A model generated the notes under the pieces. The model worked only from the letters and a program-made list of their open reading frames with translations, was not told the DNA's origin and did no database searches. From NCBI RefSeq assembly GCF_049587675.1, contig NZ_JBAVEJ010000111.1, positions 1 through 30,635 on the forward strand: DNA of 30,635 nucleotides, read 5' to 3'. Positions 5,672 through 15,095 of the stretch are shown in pieces (the stretch's first letter is position 1; each line of letters starts with the position of its first letter). The position numbers were made by a program, and so were the translations under genes. This DNA is from Sulfuricaulis sp049587675. GTDB lineage: Bacteria; Pseudomonadota; Gammaproteobacteria; Acidiferrobacterales; Sulfurifustaceae.

Positions 5672-7393
5672 ATGGCAACCGCAAGCACAGCGACGAATCT
5701 GAGTGGCCTGGCGCTGAGGCTGGTACGCGACAACCTCCTGAGCCCGACAGACGCCGAGCGCATCCAGGCGGAGGCGCTCAGCAAGAAAACCTCCTTCGTC
5801 ACGCAACTGGTCGAAAGCAAGAAACTCGACAGCGCCACCATCGCCAAGGTGGCGTCGGAAGATTTCGGCATTCCGCTGTTCGAAATCAATTCACTCGATC
5901 TGGAGATGGCGCCGGTCAAGCTGGTGGATGAAAAGATCATCCGCCGACATCGCATTCTGCCATTATTCAAACGCGGGACAAGACTTTTCGTCGCCGTCTC
6001 CGATCCCACAAATCTCCAGGCACTGGATGAAATTAAGTTCCATACGGGCCTTGGCACCGAACCGATTCTGGTCGAAGAAGCCAAGCTCGCTGTCATCATC
6101 GAGAAGTCGCTGGACGCCCAGGACACCAGCCTTGCCGATCTGGCGGGTGATGACAGCCTGGATAATCTCGAAATCATCGCCGGCGAGGAAGACAAGGAAG
6201 GTGGAAGCGCCGCCGGCGAGGAAGGCGTTAACGATGCCCCGGTCGTCAAGTTCGTCAACAAAGTGCTGATGGATGCCATCAACCGCGGCGCCTCGGATAT
6301 ACATATCGAGCCGTACGAAAAAACCTATCGCGTGCGTTATCGCCAGGACGGCATGCTGACTGAGATCGCTAATCCTCCGCTGGCAATGTCCGCGCGTATT
6401 GCCGCGCGCCTGAAAATTCTTTCCAGGCTCGATATTGCCGAGCGCCGCGTCCCCCAGGACGGACGCATGAAGATGCGCATCTCGAAGAATCGCGCGATCG
6501 ACTTTCGCGTCAGCACGCTGCCGACCCTATGGGGCGAGAAGATTGTTATGCGTATTCTTGACCCGACTTCCGCCACACTGGGCGTGGAAAAACTCGGGTT
6601 TGAGGATTTCCAGAAACAACTTTTTCTTGAGGCCATTAACCGCCCATACGGCATGGTGCTCGTCACCGGTCCGACGGGTAGCGGTAAAACCGTTACGCTT
6701 TATACCGGGCTGAATATTCTCAATACACCGGACAACAACATCTCCACTGCGGAAGACCCGGTGGAAATTAACCTGGCGGGCATCAATCAGGTCAATATCA
6801 ATGAAAAGGCGGGGCTCAACTTTGCCTCGGCATTACGCGCTTTCCTGCGCCAGGATCCGGACATCATCATGGTCGGTGAAATCCGCGACCTCGAGACGGC
6901 CGAAATCGCCATCAAGGCGGCGCAGACGGGCCACATGGTGCTTTCCACTTTGCATACGAATGATGCACCCTCAACCCTTACTCGTCTCGCTAATATGGGT
7001 GTGCCACCTTTTAATATCGCCTCGGCCGTCAATCTGATCATGGCTCAGCGCCTGGCGCGGCGTCTGTGCCAGCATTGCAAGAAACCGATTGATATTCCCA
7101 AACATGCCCTGCTCAAAGCCGGGTTCAGGGAAGAAGATCTGAATGGCTTGGTGATTCACGGCGCCGTCGGCTGTGATGTCTGCAATGGCGGCTATAAGGG
7201 ACGAGTCGGCATCTATCAGGTCATGCCGGTTACTCCCGCCATCGGCGAGATCATCATGCGCGGTGGCAACCAGCTGGACATCCAGAAGCAGGCGGAGAAA
7301 GAAGGTGTTCCCGACTTGCGCCGGTCGGGTCTGAAAAAGGTCAAGGACGGCGTTACCACGCTGGATGAAGTCGAACGGGCAACCAACGAGTAA
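5672..7393 (+). CDS. pilB: Type IV pilus assembly ATPase PilB
   Basis: A 573-residue cytoplasmic hexameric ATPase that powers pilus extension. Domains in order: an N-terminal MshEN/T2SSE_N-type region (about 10-150), an acidic linker near 155-190, and the secretion ATPase core. Seen: DGR/Asp-box region YRVRYRQDGML near 219-229, Walker A GPTGSGKT at 333-340, Walker B IIMVGEIRD at 398-406, His-box TGHMVLSTLHTNDA at 419-432. A zinc-binding tetracysteine follows at C466, C469, C501 and C504. ATG 5672 (MATASTAT) gives the usual PilB N-terminus; an upstream TTG at 5627 would add 15 unsupported residues. pilC follows after 3 nt. It is the first gene of pilB-pilC-pilD-coaE, transcribed away from the rubrerythrin operon. 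No pilA lies alongside. Confidence 0.97.
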   Translation: MATASTATNLSGLALRLVRDNLLSPTDAERIQAEALSKKTSFVTQLVESKKLDSATIAKVASEDFGIPLFEINSLDLEMAPVKLVDEKIIRRHRILPLFKRGTRLFVAVSDPTNLQALDEIKFHTGLGTEPILVEEAKLAVIIEKSLDAQDTSLADLAGDDSLDNLEIIAGEEDKEGGSAAGEEGVNDAPVVKFVNKVLMDAINRGASDIHIEPYEKTYRVRYRQDGMLTEIANPPLAMSARIAARLKILSRLDIAERRVPQDGRMKMRISKNRAIDFRVSTLPTLWGEKIVMRILDPTSATLGVEKLGFEDFQKQLFLEAINRPYGMVLVTGPTGSGKTVTLYTGLNILNTPDNNISTAEDPVEINLAGINQVNINEKAGLNFASALRAFLRQDPDIIMVGEIRDLETAEIAIKAAQTGHMVLSTLHTNDAPSTLTRLANMGVPPFNIASAVNLIMAQRLARRLCQHCKKPIDIPKHALLKAGFREEDLNGLVIHGAVGCDVCNGGYKGRVGIYQVMPVTPAIGEIIMRGGNQLDIQKQAEKEGVPDLRRSGLKKVKDGVTTLDEVERATNE

Positions 7394-7396
7394 ACT

Positions 7397-8623
7397 ATGG
7401 CAGAAGCTGCGATCAAGAAACCGAAGTACGATGCCTTCCTCTGGGAAGGCATCGATAAACAGGGAAAGAAAGTCAAAGGCATCATGGAGGCGGCCAGCGT
7501 CGCCTATGTGAACGCCACGCTCCGTCGCCAGGGTGTCAATCCCGTCAAGGTAGCCAAACAGCGCAAGAGCGCCTTCAAGTTCAAAAAGAAGGTCACGTCC
7601 AAGGACATTTCAGTATTCACCCGCCAACTCGCTACCATGCTGATGTCGGGCATTCCCATCGCCCAGTCCTTCGATATCGTCGGCAAGGGACATGAAAATC
7701 CTGCAATGCAGGAAATCATCCTGTCCATCAAACAGGACATAGAATCGGGTACGGCGCTGGCCCCAGCGCTGGGAAAATATCCTCTCTACTTCGATGCCTT
7801 GTATTGCAACCTGGTGCAGGCAGGTGAACAGGCGGGTATCCTGGACGGCATCCTCGATAAGGTCGCCACGTATAAGGAAAAGATCGAAGCCATCAAGGGG
7901 AAAATCAAATCGGCGCTTTTCTACCCGGCGGCTGTCGTTGTTGTCGCATTTATCATTACCGCCGTTTTGCTGGTATTCGTTATCCCGCAATTCGAGAGCC
8001 TGTTTGCTGGATTCGGCGCCGATCTGCCGGCCTTGACCAAGATGGTCATCGAACTCTCCAGAGCATTCACAGATTGGTGGTGGGCCATAATCGGATCGAT
8101 TGTCGGTACCGTGGTGTTCCTTAGTTACTCGTACAAACGTTCGTTAAAAATGCAGCACAGTCTCGACCGTGCCCTGCTGAAATTTCCAGTGATCGGCGAG
8201 ATCGTCAAGAAGGCCACCATCGCCCGGTTCTCACGCACGCTGGCGACCATGTTCGCCGCAGGCGTGCCACTCGTCGAGGCGCTCGATTCCGTCGCCGGTG
8301 CATCGGGCAACCGCGTCTATTATGAAGGCACCATGGCCATCAAATCCGACGTGAGCACCGGCATGCAGCTGCAATCGTCGATGAACGCCACGGGACTTTT
8401 TCCCAACATGGTGGTGCAAATGGTCGCCATCGGTGAGGAATCCGGTGAACTCGACAAGATGCTCAGCAAGGTGGCCGACTTTTATGAAGCGGAAGTTGAC
8501 GATGCCGTGGCGGGACTGTCCAGCCTGCTAGAACCGATTATCATGGCGTTCCTGGGCATCGTGATCGGCGGTCTGGTCATCGCCATGTACCTGCCGATCT
8601 TTAAGCTTGCGGCCACTGTTTAA
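7397..8623 (+). CDS. pilC: Type IV pilus inner-membrane platform protein PilC
   Basis: A 408-residue polytopic inner-membrane protein that couples the PilB motor to pilin assembly. Two T2SSF cytoplasmic domains are visible: VFTRQLATMLMSGIPIAQSF at 73-92 with the LVQAGEQAGILDGIL signature near 139-153, and the repeat RFSRTLATMFAAGVPLVEAL at 278-297 with MVAIGEESGELDKML near 342-356. Three hydrophobic segments lie at about 175-197, 229-246 and 379-401. Length is normal for PilC. The start lies 3 nt after the pilB stop, so the two are translationally linked. The gene ends 51 nt before pilD, a gap with only short GC-rich sequence. Confidence 0.97.
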   Translation: MAEAAIKKPKYDAFLWEGIDKQGKKVKGIMEAASVAYVNATLRRQGVNPVKVAKQRKSAFKFKKKVTSKDISVFTRQLATMLMSGIPIAQSFDIVGKGHENPAMQEIILSIKQDIESGTALAPALGKYPLYFDALYCNLVQAGEQAGILDGILDKVATYKEKIEAIKGKIKSALFYPAAVVVVAFIITAVLLVFVIPQFESLFAGFGADLPALTKMVIELSRAFTDWWWAIIGSIVGTVVFLSYSYKRSLKMQHSLDRALLKFPVIGEIVKKATIARFSRTLATMFAAGVPLVEALDSVAGASGNRVYYEGTMAIKSDVSTGMQLQSSMNATGLFPNMVVQMVAIGEESGELDKMLSKVADFYEAEVDDAVAGLSSLLEPIIMAFLGIVIGGLVIAMYLPIFKLAATV

Positions 8624-8674
8624 TCCCGGCCAAGGGTGCCGCTGCTTGCTGGCTTTCGGGCATAATGCCGCCCG

Positions 8675-9559
8675 ATGAACGACTTGTCCGCTTTCTTCGC
8701 CAATTATCCCGCGGCTATTCCCTGGATGGCTGGCCTGTTCGGACTGGCCATCGGTAGTTTCCTGAACGTCGTCGTCCATCGACTGCCCGTGATGCTCGAG
8801 CGTCGCTGGCAAAGCCAGTGCCGTGAACTTCTCAATCCGAATCAGCCGCCGGCCGATGCTTCCAATCGCTTTGATCTCATCGTGCCCCGTTCACGCTGTC
8901 CGCACTGCGACCATGCGATCACGGCGCTGGAAAACATCCCCGTTCTGAGTTTTCTCTGGCTGCGGGGGAAATGCTCCGCCTGCCGCAAGCCCATTTCCTG
9001 GCGCTACCCTCTCGTCGAACTTCTGACCGGCTGTCTTTCGGTATTGGTGGCGTGGCGATTCGGATTTAGTCTTGCCGCACTGGCCGGCCTGGCCCTCACC
9101 TGGAGCCTGATTGCACTCACCTTCATTGACGTTGACCGGCAACTCCTGCCCGATGACCTTACACTGCCGTTGTTATGGGCAGGACTGCTATTCAATATCT
9201 TCGCCGTTTTCGTGCCCTTGTCCTCAGCAGTCATTGGCGCCATAGCCGGTTACGTCTCCCTCTGGCTGGTGTATCAACTTTTCAAGTTGACGACGGGTAA
9301 GGAGGGTATGGGTTATGGTGATTTCAAGCTCTTTGCTGTCTTGGGTGCGTGGCTGGGATGGCAGAGCCTGCCCCTGATAATTTTGCTGGCCTCGCTGGTG
9401 GGCGCTGTAGTGGGAATCAGCTTCATTGTGTTTTTCGGCCATGATCGCCGCATGCCGATTCCCTTTGGTCCGTTTCTGTGCGCCGCTGGCTGGATCGCTC
9501 TCCTGTGGGGTGAGCCGCTGACCCGTCTCTATCTACAATTTGCACGGATTGCCGTCTGA
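8675..9559 (+). CDS. pilD: Prepilin leader peptidase / N-methyltransferase PilD
   Basis: A 294-residue bifunctional aspartic protease that cleaves the prepilin leader and N-methylates the new N-terminus. Seen: the N-terminal GLAIGSFLNVVVHRLP signature at 23-38, the cytoplasmic zinc-binding Cys pairs C75/C78 and C100/C103 linked to methylation, and the aspartates of the GXGD-type protease, FIDVDRQLLPDD (D152/D154) and GYGDFK (D216). Several membrane helices follow, as in the family. It may also process type II secretion pseudopilins. Start ATG 8675 gives a normal length. coaE begins 11 nt after its stop, the common pilBCD-coaE order of gammaproteobacteria. Confidence 0.97.
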   Translation: MNDLSAFFANYPAAIPWMAGLFGLAIGSFLNVVVHRLPVMLERRWQSQCRELLNPNQPPADASNRFDLIVPRSRCPHCDHAITALENIPVLSFLWLRGKCSACRKPISWRYPLVELLTGCLSVLVAWRFGFSLAALAGLALTWSLIALTFIDVDRQLLPDDLTLPLLWAGLLFNIFAVFVPLSSAVIGAIAGYVSLWLVYQLFKLTTGKEGMGYGDFKLFAVLGAWLGWQSLPLIILLASLVGAVVGISFIVFFGHDRRMPIPFGPFLCAAGWIALLWGEPLTRLYLQFARIAV

Positions 9560-9570
9560 GGGCTGGCCCC

Positions 9571-10179
9571 ATGCTGCGGATTGGCCTTACCGGTGGCATT
9601 GGCAGCGGAAAATCAACGGTTGCGTCGCTCCTGACTATGCGTGGCGTTCCGGTCATCGACACCGACGAAATCGCGCATCACCTGACCGAACCCGGACAAC
9701 CAGCTTGCGACGAAATCGTCCGCATCTTTGGGCAGGATATTCTCGATGCCACTCACAAATTAGACCGGAACAAATTGCGCGATCGGGTTTTCGAGAATGC
9801 CTGGGAACGTCAGCGGCTTGAGGCGATCCTGCATCCGCGCATCCGCGAAGTGGTCCGCGAAAGACTGGATGTACTTCACGCGCCCTACTGCATCCTCGTA
9901 GTACCGCTGCTGATCGAATCCGGGTTCATCGATCTCGTGGATCGGGTTCTGGTTGTAGACGCCTCGGAAAGCGTGCAGATTCAGCGCGCAGCAGCGCGCA
10001 GCGGGTTGACTGAACTTGAGATCCGTAAAATCATGGCCGCCCAGGTGAGTCGCGCGCAACGTATACAAAAGGCCAATGACGTGATCGACAACAATGGTGA
10101 TCGCAAACATCTCGAAAAAGAAGTTGAACGCCTGCACCAGTGGTATCTCTCTCTGGCGGCAACCGTGAAGAAAAACTAG
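9571..10179 (+). CDS. coaE: Dephospho-CoA kinase
   Basis: A 202-residue enzyme for the last step of coenzyme A synthesis, phosphorylating the ribose 3'-OH of dephospho-CoA with ATP. The P-loop GLTGGIGSGKST at 5-16 and DTDEIAHHLTEPG near 30-42 are typical. So are LHPRIREVV near 87-95, VVPLLIESG near 110-118 and VVDASESVQIQRAAARSGLT near 128-147. It closes the pil operon, and the co-transcription is inherited gene order rather than shared function. The stop TAG lies in CTAG at 10176-10179; the same palindrome provides the stop of the converging gene on the other strand. Confidence 0.96.
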   Translation: MLRIGLTGGIGSGKSTVASLLTMRGVPVIDTDEIAHHLTEPGQPACDEIVRIFGQDILDATHKLDRNKLRDRVFENAWERQRLEAILHPRIREVVRERLDVLHAPYCILVVPLLIESGFIDLVDRVLVVDASESVQIQRAAARSGLTELEIRKIMAAQVSRAQRIQKANDVIDNNGDRKHLEKEVERLHQWYLSLAATVKKN

Positions 10180-11183
10180 TTCGAGGAAAGAGCGGTAACG
10201 GCCTGCTCGATCGAATTCGCACCCCAGATCTGGCTGACCATCGCCAATCCCTGCGCACCCGCTTGGCGCGCCCGCGCGAGGTCCTGGACGCGCATGCCTC
10301 CCAGGGCATACACCGGCAGGTTCACGTCCGCGCACATCCGGGAAAAGGCCTCCCAACCGAGCGGTGCCGCACCGGGATGCGAGGAGGTCGGCGACACCGG
10401 CGATAGCACCGCGAAATCCGCCCCCACTCGCTCCGCCTGATGCAGCTCCTCGGCATTGTGGCAGGAAGCGCCGATCCAGAAATGATCATCGAGAGGACGC
10501 GATGCGTATTGCGCCAGACGCTTGCCGTTCAGATGCGCTCCGTCGGCATCACAGCGCGACACCCATTCCGGTTCAGCATTGAGCAGCAATTGGGCGCCAT
10601 GACGATGGCACAGACCGGCGATCAGCCTGGCATAATCTTCGAATTCATCGGGCGGCATGTGCGGTTCACGCAGCTGGACCAGCCGTGCTCCCGCCTTCAA
10701 CGCGCACTCCAGCGGCGCAAGAAATCCATCCTTCCCGAATCGCCGTGAATCGCTGATGAGATAAAGCGGTGGCAGCCAGAGTCGGCGCAGGATCGGCCGG
10801 TCAGCTTCGGGGAAATCCAGCTGGGGAAGCTCGGCGCAGGAAAGCCATTTGGCTTCCTGGCCTTCGCGCCCATGCGGTGTGCCCTGGTAGCGGGAAATAC
10901 GCCAGACATCGAGCAGGACATGTCGGTCATGGTATTCATGCCGAACTTGCATGTAGGCACGGGCGTCTTGCACCTCGATACCCAGTTCCTCCCTGAGTTC
11001 GCGTTTCAATGCCGATAGTGTATTTTCACCCGGTTCGATCTTGCCGCCGGGGAATTCCCATTTTCCACCCTGATGACTGTCGGGGAACCGCCGGGTGACA
11101 AATACCTTGCCGTCTTGCGCGAGGATACCGACCGCGACGCGCAGCAGTGAACTAGCTCCGGTACTCGGCGTTGATTCGGACAT
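10176..11183 (-). CDS. Nudix (MutT-like) hydrolase fused to a ThiE/TenI-like domain
   Basis: A 335-residue two-domain protein. Residues 1-135 form a MutT-type Nudix domain with a complete Nudix box (G47, E53, REL-REELGI at 61-69), consistent with 8-oxo-dGTP diphosphatase activity in nucleotide-pool cleaning. Residues 138-330 resemble the TIM barrel of thiamine phosphate synthase/TenI: LVQLREPHM near 168-176, LLLNAEPEWV, ADGAHLNGKRLAQY, GASCHN near 238-243, and ALGGM. The usual catalytic K and D of ThiE (QLRxK, NDR, HLGQxD) are replaced by P, A and G/K, so TMP synthase activity is doubtful. Such fusions are common next to argJ in gammaproteobacteria. ATG 11183 is the first start that gives a normal Nudix N-terminus. 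It lies 32 nt inside the end of argJ, without an obvious ribosome site. Confidence 0.87.
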   Translation of the reverse strand: MSESTPSTGASSLLRVAVGILAQDGKVFVTRRFPDSHQGGKWEFPGGKIEPGENTLSALKRELREELGIEVQDARAYMQVRHEYHDRHVLLDVWRISRYQGTPHGREGQEAKWLSCAELPQLDFPEADRPILRRLWLPPLYLISDSRRFGKDGFLAPLECALKAGARLVQLREPHMPPDEFEDYARLIAGLCHRHGAQLLLNAEPEWVSRCDADGAHLNGKRLAQYASRPLDDHFWIGASCHNAEELHQAERVGADFAVLSPVSPTSSHPGAAPLGWEAFSRMCADVNLPVYALGGMRVQDLARARQAGAQGLAMVSQIWGANSIEQAVTALSSN

Positions 11184-12372
11184 AATCGTGCGAAAGATCC
11201 GATGTCCAGACGCGTGCCGAGGCATATCCAACGCCCAAGTCCACTCCGATACGGATTTCCGGAAGCCGCATGACAGCGAGCCCCTTGGCTTCGGTGTAAT
11301 CGACATCGAGGGCGCCGTTAAGTACGACACGCAGCTCGTTGAGATGAATTGCCACCTTGCTGACATCGAGTAGCGCGATCGGCGCACGCCCGATGGCCGC
11401 GAGGATGCGGCCCCAGTTGGGGTCGCTGGCAAAAAATGCCGTCTTCACCAGTGGCGAATGAGCGATAGTATAGGCCACCTCAAGACAGTCGGATTCGCTG
11501 TGCCCGCCACGTACTTCAATCGTGATGAATTTGGTCGCACCCTCCGCGTCGCGCACGATAGCCTGCGCGAGCTCCGTGAACACCTCGGTAACGGCATGCA
11601 GGAGAGCCGCATGGGCTTCGCCTTCCGCATGATCGATCACGGGATTTCCCGCAGCGCCGGTCGCCAGCAGCACACAGGCATCGTTGGTGGAAGTATCGCC
11701 GTCCACGGTAATGCGATTGAATGACTCATTGGCCGCCGCGGAAACACAGGCCTGGAGAACTGTCGGGGTCACGTCGGCATCGGTGGCGACAAAAGCCAAC
11801 AGGGTAGCCATGTCAGGCCGAATCATGCCAGCACCCTTGGCAATGCCGGTCACTGTCACCGTGCGCGAACCGAGGCGGATCTTGCGCGAACACCCCTTGG
11901 GCACGGTGTCGGTGGTCATGATGCCGTGCGCCGCTTCCGCCCAGCCGTTTTCATTGAGAGCAGCTTGGCAGAACGGAAGAGCGGCGATGATCCGTTCCCG
12001 CGGAAAACGCTCGCCGATAACGCCCGTTGAAAAGGGCAGGATTTCTTCGGATCGACAGCCGATCTGCATGGCCAGGGCTGCGCAACAGGCACGCGCATCC
12101 TCGAGGCCCGGTTCACCGGTGCCGGCGTTGGCAAAGCCGGTATTGATGAGCAGCGCGCGCGGGGCAGCTTTGGCGAGATGTTCGCGTGCCACGATGACGG
12201 GCGCGGCACAGAAGCGGTTCTTGGTAAAAACGGCGGCGGCATGCGTGCCCGGTGCGCACTCGATCAGCACCAGATCGCGCCGGTCTTTCTTGCGGATGCC
12301 GGCGGCGACTGTGCCAAGACGTATGCCGGCAACCGATCCAAGGGAGGGTAAACCGTGTAAGCCAACCGCCAT
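11152..12372 (-). CDS. argJ: Bifunctional ornithine acetyltransferase / N-acetylglutamate synthase
   Basis: A 406-residue arginine-pathway enzyme that recycles the acetyl group from N-acetylornithine to glutamate, and in bifunctional forms also uses acetyl-CoA. The proenzyme cleaves itself before the nucleophilic threonine in KGAGMIRPDMATLLAF, T190 here, giving alpha and beta subunits. Seen also: an oxyanion-region motif TGVIGERFP near 116-124, FNRITVDGDTSTND, and DPNWGRILAAIGRA. Length matches the family. The start lies 3 nt after the secA stop, and the downstream Nudix gene overlaps its end, so it is in the lpxC-to-mutT transcription unit. Whether it makes N-acetylglutamate de novo cannot be told from sequence. 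Confidence 0.96.
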   Translation of the reverse strand: MAVGLHGLPSLGSVAGIRLGTVAAGIRKKDRRDLVLIECAPGTHAAAVFTKNRFCAAPVIVAREHLAKAAPRALLINTGFANAGTGEPGLEDARACCAALAMQIGCRSEEILPFSTGVIGERFPRERIIAALPFCQAALNENGWAEAAHGIMTTDTVPKGCSRKIRLGSRTVTVTGIAKGAGMIRPDMATLLAFVATDADVTPTVLQACVSAAANESFNRITVDGDTSTNDACVLLATGAAGNPVIDHAEGEAHAALLHAVTEVFTELAQAIVRDAEGATKFITIEVRGGHSESDCLEVAYTIAHSPLVKTAFFASDPNWGRILAAIGRAPIALLDVSKVAIHLNELRVVLNGALDVDYTEAKGLAVMRLPEIRIGVDLGVGYASARVWTSDLSHDYVRINAEYRS

Positions 12373-12375
12373 GGG

Positions 12376-15084
12376 TCAGGCCAGTTTGCCGTGGCAGTGC
12401 TTGTACTTCTTCCCGGAACCGCAGGGACAAGGCTCGTTGCGCCCAACTTTGGGCTGGCGGCGCGTCATCGGCTTCTGCGCGGCAGCCTCGCCCACGGCGT
12501 CATCGCCCTCTTCCGGCTGCCCACCCGTATCGAGCGAGGGGTGGACGAAATGCATTTCCTGGGGCTGGCGATTCTGACTTTCCAGTGCCTCAACATCCTG
12601 CGGCGCCTGCACCTGAACGTGGGCCAGAAGATTGATCACGTCATGCCGAATGCGAGTCAGCATGTCGGAGAAAAGTACGAATGACTCGCGCTTGTACTCT
12701 TCCTTCGGGTTCTTCTGGGCATAACCGCGCAGGTGAATGCCCTGGCGCAAATAATCCATGGCCGCGAGATGATCCTTCCATTGCGTGTCCAGCACCTGCA
12801 ACATGACCGCCTTTTCAAGGTGGCGCATGACATCAGGCCCGATGGCTAGCGCCTTTTCGGCGTGGCGGCGATCAGCCTCGCTGATAATACGGGCACGAAG
12901 CTTTTCCTCGTCCAAGCCCGTCTCCTCCTTGAGCCACCGGGCAACGGGCAGTTTCAATCCGAACTCGCGCTCGAGACTTTCCTCCAGCCCGGACACGTCC
13001 CACTGTTCCTCCAGGCTCTCCGGGGGAATATGCTGATTCATCAGCTCGTTGACGACATCAAGACGAATCGAAGTAATGCTCTCGGAAATATCGTCCACGT
13101 TCATGAGCCGGTTGCGCTGTTCGTAGATCACCTTGCGCTGGTCGTTCGCCACGTCGTCGTATTCGAGTAGTTGTTTGCGAATATCGAAGTTACGTCCCTC
13201 GACCTTGCGCTGGGCATTCTCAATCGCGCGCGATACCCAAGGGTGCTCGATCGCCTCACCCTTTTGCATGCCCAGCTTCTGCATGAGACCGGAAAGCCGG
13301 TCACTGCCGAAGATGCGCAGCAGATTGTCTTCCAGCGAAAGATAAAAACGCGAGGAACCGGGATCGCCCTGGCGCCCGGAACGGCCGCGCAGTTGGTTGT
13401 CGATGCGCCGCGACTCATGACGCTCGGTACCGATCACGTGCAATCCGCCTGCGGCCACGACTTGCTCGTGTCGCTTGTCCCAATCGGTCCGTGCCTGCTG
13501 CCGCTTGGGGGAATCATCGCCGATTTCCTTGAGCTCCATCTCGAGATTGCCGCCAAGCACGATATCGGTGCCACGGCCGGCCATGTTGGTGGCGATGGTA
13601 ACAGCCCCGGGACGGCCGGCCTGTGCCACGATCATCGCTTCACGCTCGTGGTGTTTGGCATTCAATACCTGATGGGGAATCTTTTCGTTCTGCAGCAGGC
13701 CCGAAAGCAGCTCCGAGGCTTCGATAGTCACGGTGCCGACCAGCACCGGCTGGCCGCGCTGATGACAATCGTGGATATCGACCAGGATCGCCGTGTGTTT
13801 TTCCCCGGCCGTGCGGTATATCTGATCAGCCATGTCCTGGCGGATCATGGGATGATGGGTCGGTATCACCACGACCTCGAGGCCGTAGATCTGATGGAAC
13901 TCAAAGGCTTCGGTGTCGGCGGTGCCGGTCATGCCGGCAAGCTTGCCGTATAACCTGAAATAATTCTGGAAGGTAATCGTGGCAAGCGTCTGATTTTCGT
14001 TCTGGATCTTCACGCCTTCCTTCGCTTCCACGGCCTGGTGCAAGCCATCCGACCAGCGCCGTCCCTGCATCATGCGCCCGGTGAACTCGTCGATGATGAC
14101 CACCTCGTCGTCACGCACGATGTAATCCACCTCGCGTTTGAACAGGGAATGCGCACGCAACGCGGCGTTAAGGTGGTGCATCAGAATCAGATTGGAGGCA
14201 TCGTAGAGACTTGAACCCGGTTCCAGCAGACCAGCCTGGGCCAGGAGTTTCTCGACCTTCTCGTGTCCAGCCTCGGTGAAGTAGGCCTGGCGCGCCTTTT
14301 CGTCCACGCTGTAATCCCCTGGACCATTCTCCGTCTCCTGCTTGATAAGACGGGGAATAATCGTGTTGACCTTGACGTACAAATCGGCACTTTCATCGGC
14401 GGCCCCGGAGATAATCAGTGGCGTGCGTGCCTCGTCGATCAGAATCGAGTCCACTTCATCCACGATGGCGTAGTTGACGCCGCGTTGTACACGCTCTTCG
14501 GCGCGAAATGCCATGTTGTCACGCAGATAATCAAAGCCGTATTCGTTGTTAGTGCCGTAGGTGATATCAGCGGCATAGGCATCACGTTTTTCCTGGCGGT
14601 CCTGACCCGGAACTACGACGCCCACGCTCATGCCCAGAAACCGGTAAATCTGACCCATCCATTCGGCGTCGCGACGCGCCAGATAGTCATTGACGGTCAC
14701 CACGTGTACGCCTTTGCTGGAAAGGGCGTTCAAATACACGGCGAGCGTGGCCACGAGCGTCTTGCCTTCACCGGTGCGCATTTCCGCGATCTTGCCTTGA
14801 TGCAACACCATTCCACCGATCAGCTGCACGTCGAAGTGACGCATGCCCAGCGTGCGCTTGGACGCCTCGCGCACGCAAGCGAAGGCTTCGTCCAGCAGGC
14901 TGTCCAGGCTTTCGCCATTCGACACGCGGGTTTTGAATTCGGAAGTCTTGGCGCGCAGTTGCTCGTCGGTGAGCTTGGCAAGCTCGGGCTCGAGCGCATT
15001 GATACGTACTACATCCTGCTGCATGCGCTTGAGCAGACGCGAGTTTCGACTGCCGAATATCTTGGTAAGCGCTTTCGTAATCAT
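12376..15084 (-). CDS. secA: Preprotein translocase ATPase SecA
   Basis: A 902-residue motor that pushes unfolded preproteins through SecYEG. Seen: Walker A MRTGEGKT at 102-109, the DEVD Walker B at 209-212 followed by SILIDEARTPLIISG, the preprotein cross-linking region after it, and GTVTIEASELLSGLL with NMAGRGTDI and QLRGRSGRQGDPGSSRFYLSLED of the second nucleotide-binding domain. The helical wing/scaffold contains the DTQWKDHLAAMDYLRQGIHLRGYAQ signature. The C-terminal zinc finger uses C886, C888, C897 and H898 and serves SecB and phospholipid binding. Length is typical. No secM-like arrest gene precedes it; an M23 peptidase gene lies 91 nt upstream instead. A small hairpin precedes the start codon. 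Confidence 0.98.
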   Translation of the reverse strand: MITKALTKIFGSRNSRLLKRMQQDVVRINALEPELAKLTDEQLRAKTSEFKTRVSNGESLDSLLDEAFACVREASKRTLGMRHFDVQLIGGMVLHQGKIAEMRTGEGKTLVATLAVYLNALSSKGVHVVTVNDYLARRDAEWMGQIYRFLGMSVGVVVPGQDRQEKRDAYAADITYGTNNEYGFDYLRDNMAFRAEERVQRGVNYAIVDEVDSILIDEARTPLIISGAADESADLYVKVNTIIPRLIKQETENGPGDYSVDEKARQAYFTEAGHEKVEKLLAQAGLLEPGSSLYDASNLILMHHLNAALRAHSLFKREVDYIVRDDEVVIIDEFTGRMMQGRRWSDGLHQAVEAKEGVKIQNENQTLATITFQNYFRLYGKLAGMTGTADTEAFEFHQIYGLEVVVIPTHHPMIRQDMADQIYRTAGEKHTAILVDIHDCHQRGQPVLVGTVTIEASELLSGLLQNEKIPHQVLNAKHHEREAMIVAQAGRPGAVTIATNMAGRGTDIVLGGNLEMELKEIGDDSPKRQQARTDWDKRHEQVVAAGGLHVIGTERHESRRIDNQLRGRSGRQGDPGSSRFYLSLEDNLLRIFGSDRLSGLMQKLGMQKGEAIEHPWVSRAIENAQRKVEGRNFDIRKQLLEYDDVANDQRKVIYEQRNRLMNVDDISESITSIRLDVVNELMNQHIPPESLEEQWDVSGLEESLEREFGLKLPVARWLKEETGLDEEKLRARIISEADRRHAEKALAIGPDVMRHLEKAVMLQVLDTQWKDHLAAMDYLRQGIHLRGYAQKNPKEEYKRESFVLFSDMLTRIRHDVINLLAHVQVQAPQDVEALESQNRQPQEMHFVHPSLDTGGQPEEGDDAVGEAAAQKPMTRRQPKVGRNEPCPCGSGKKYKHCHGKLA

Positions 15085-15095
15085 AAAAATCCGTG

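Noticed and set aside
8624..8674. GGCAT-A-ATGCC inverted repeat and CATAAT between pilC and pilD
   Set aside because: The arms are only 5 bp, there is no T run and the -35 is poor; not enough for a terminator or promoter call.
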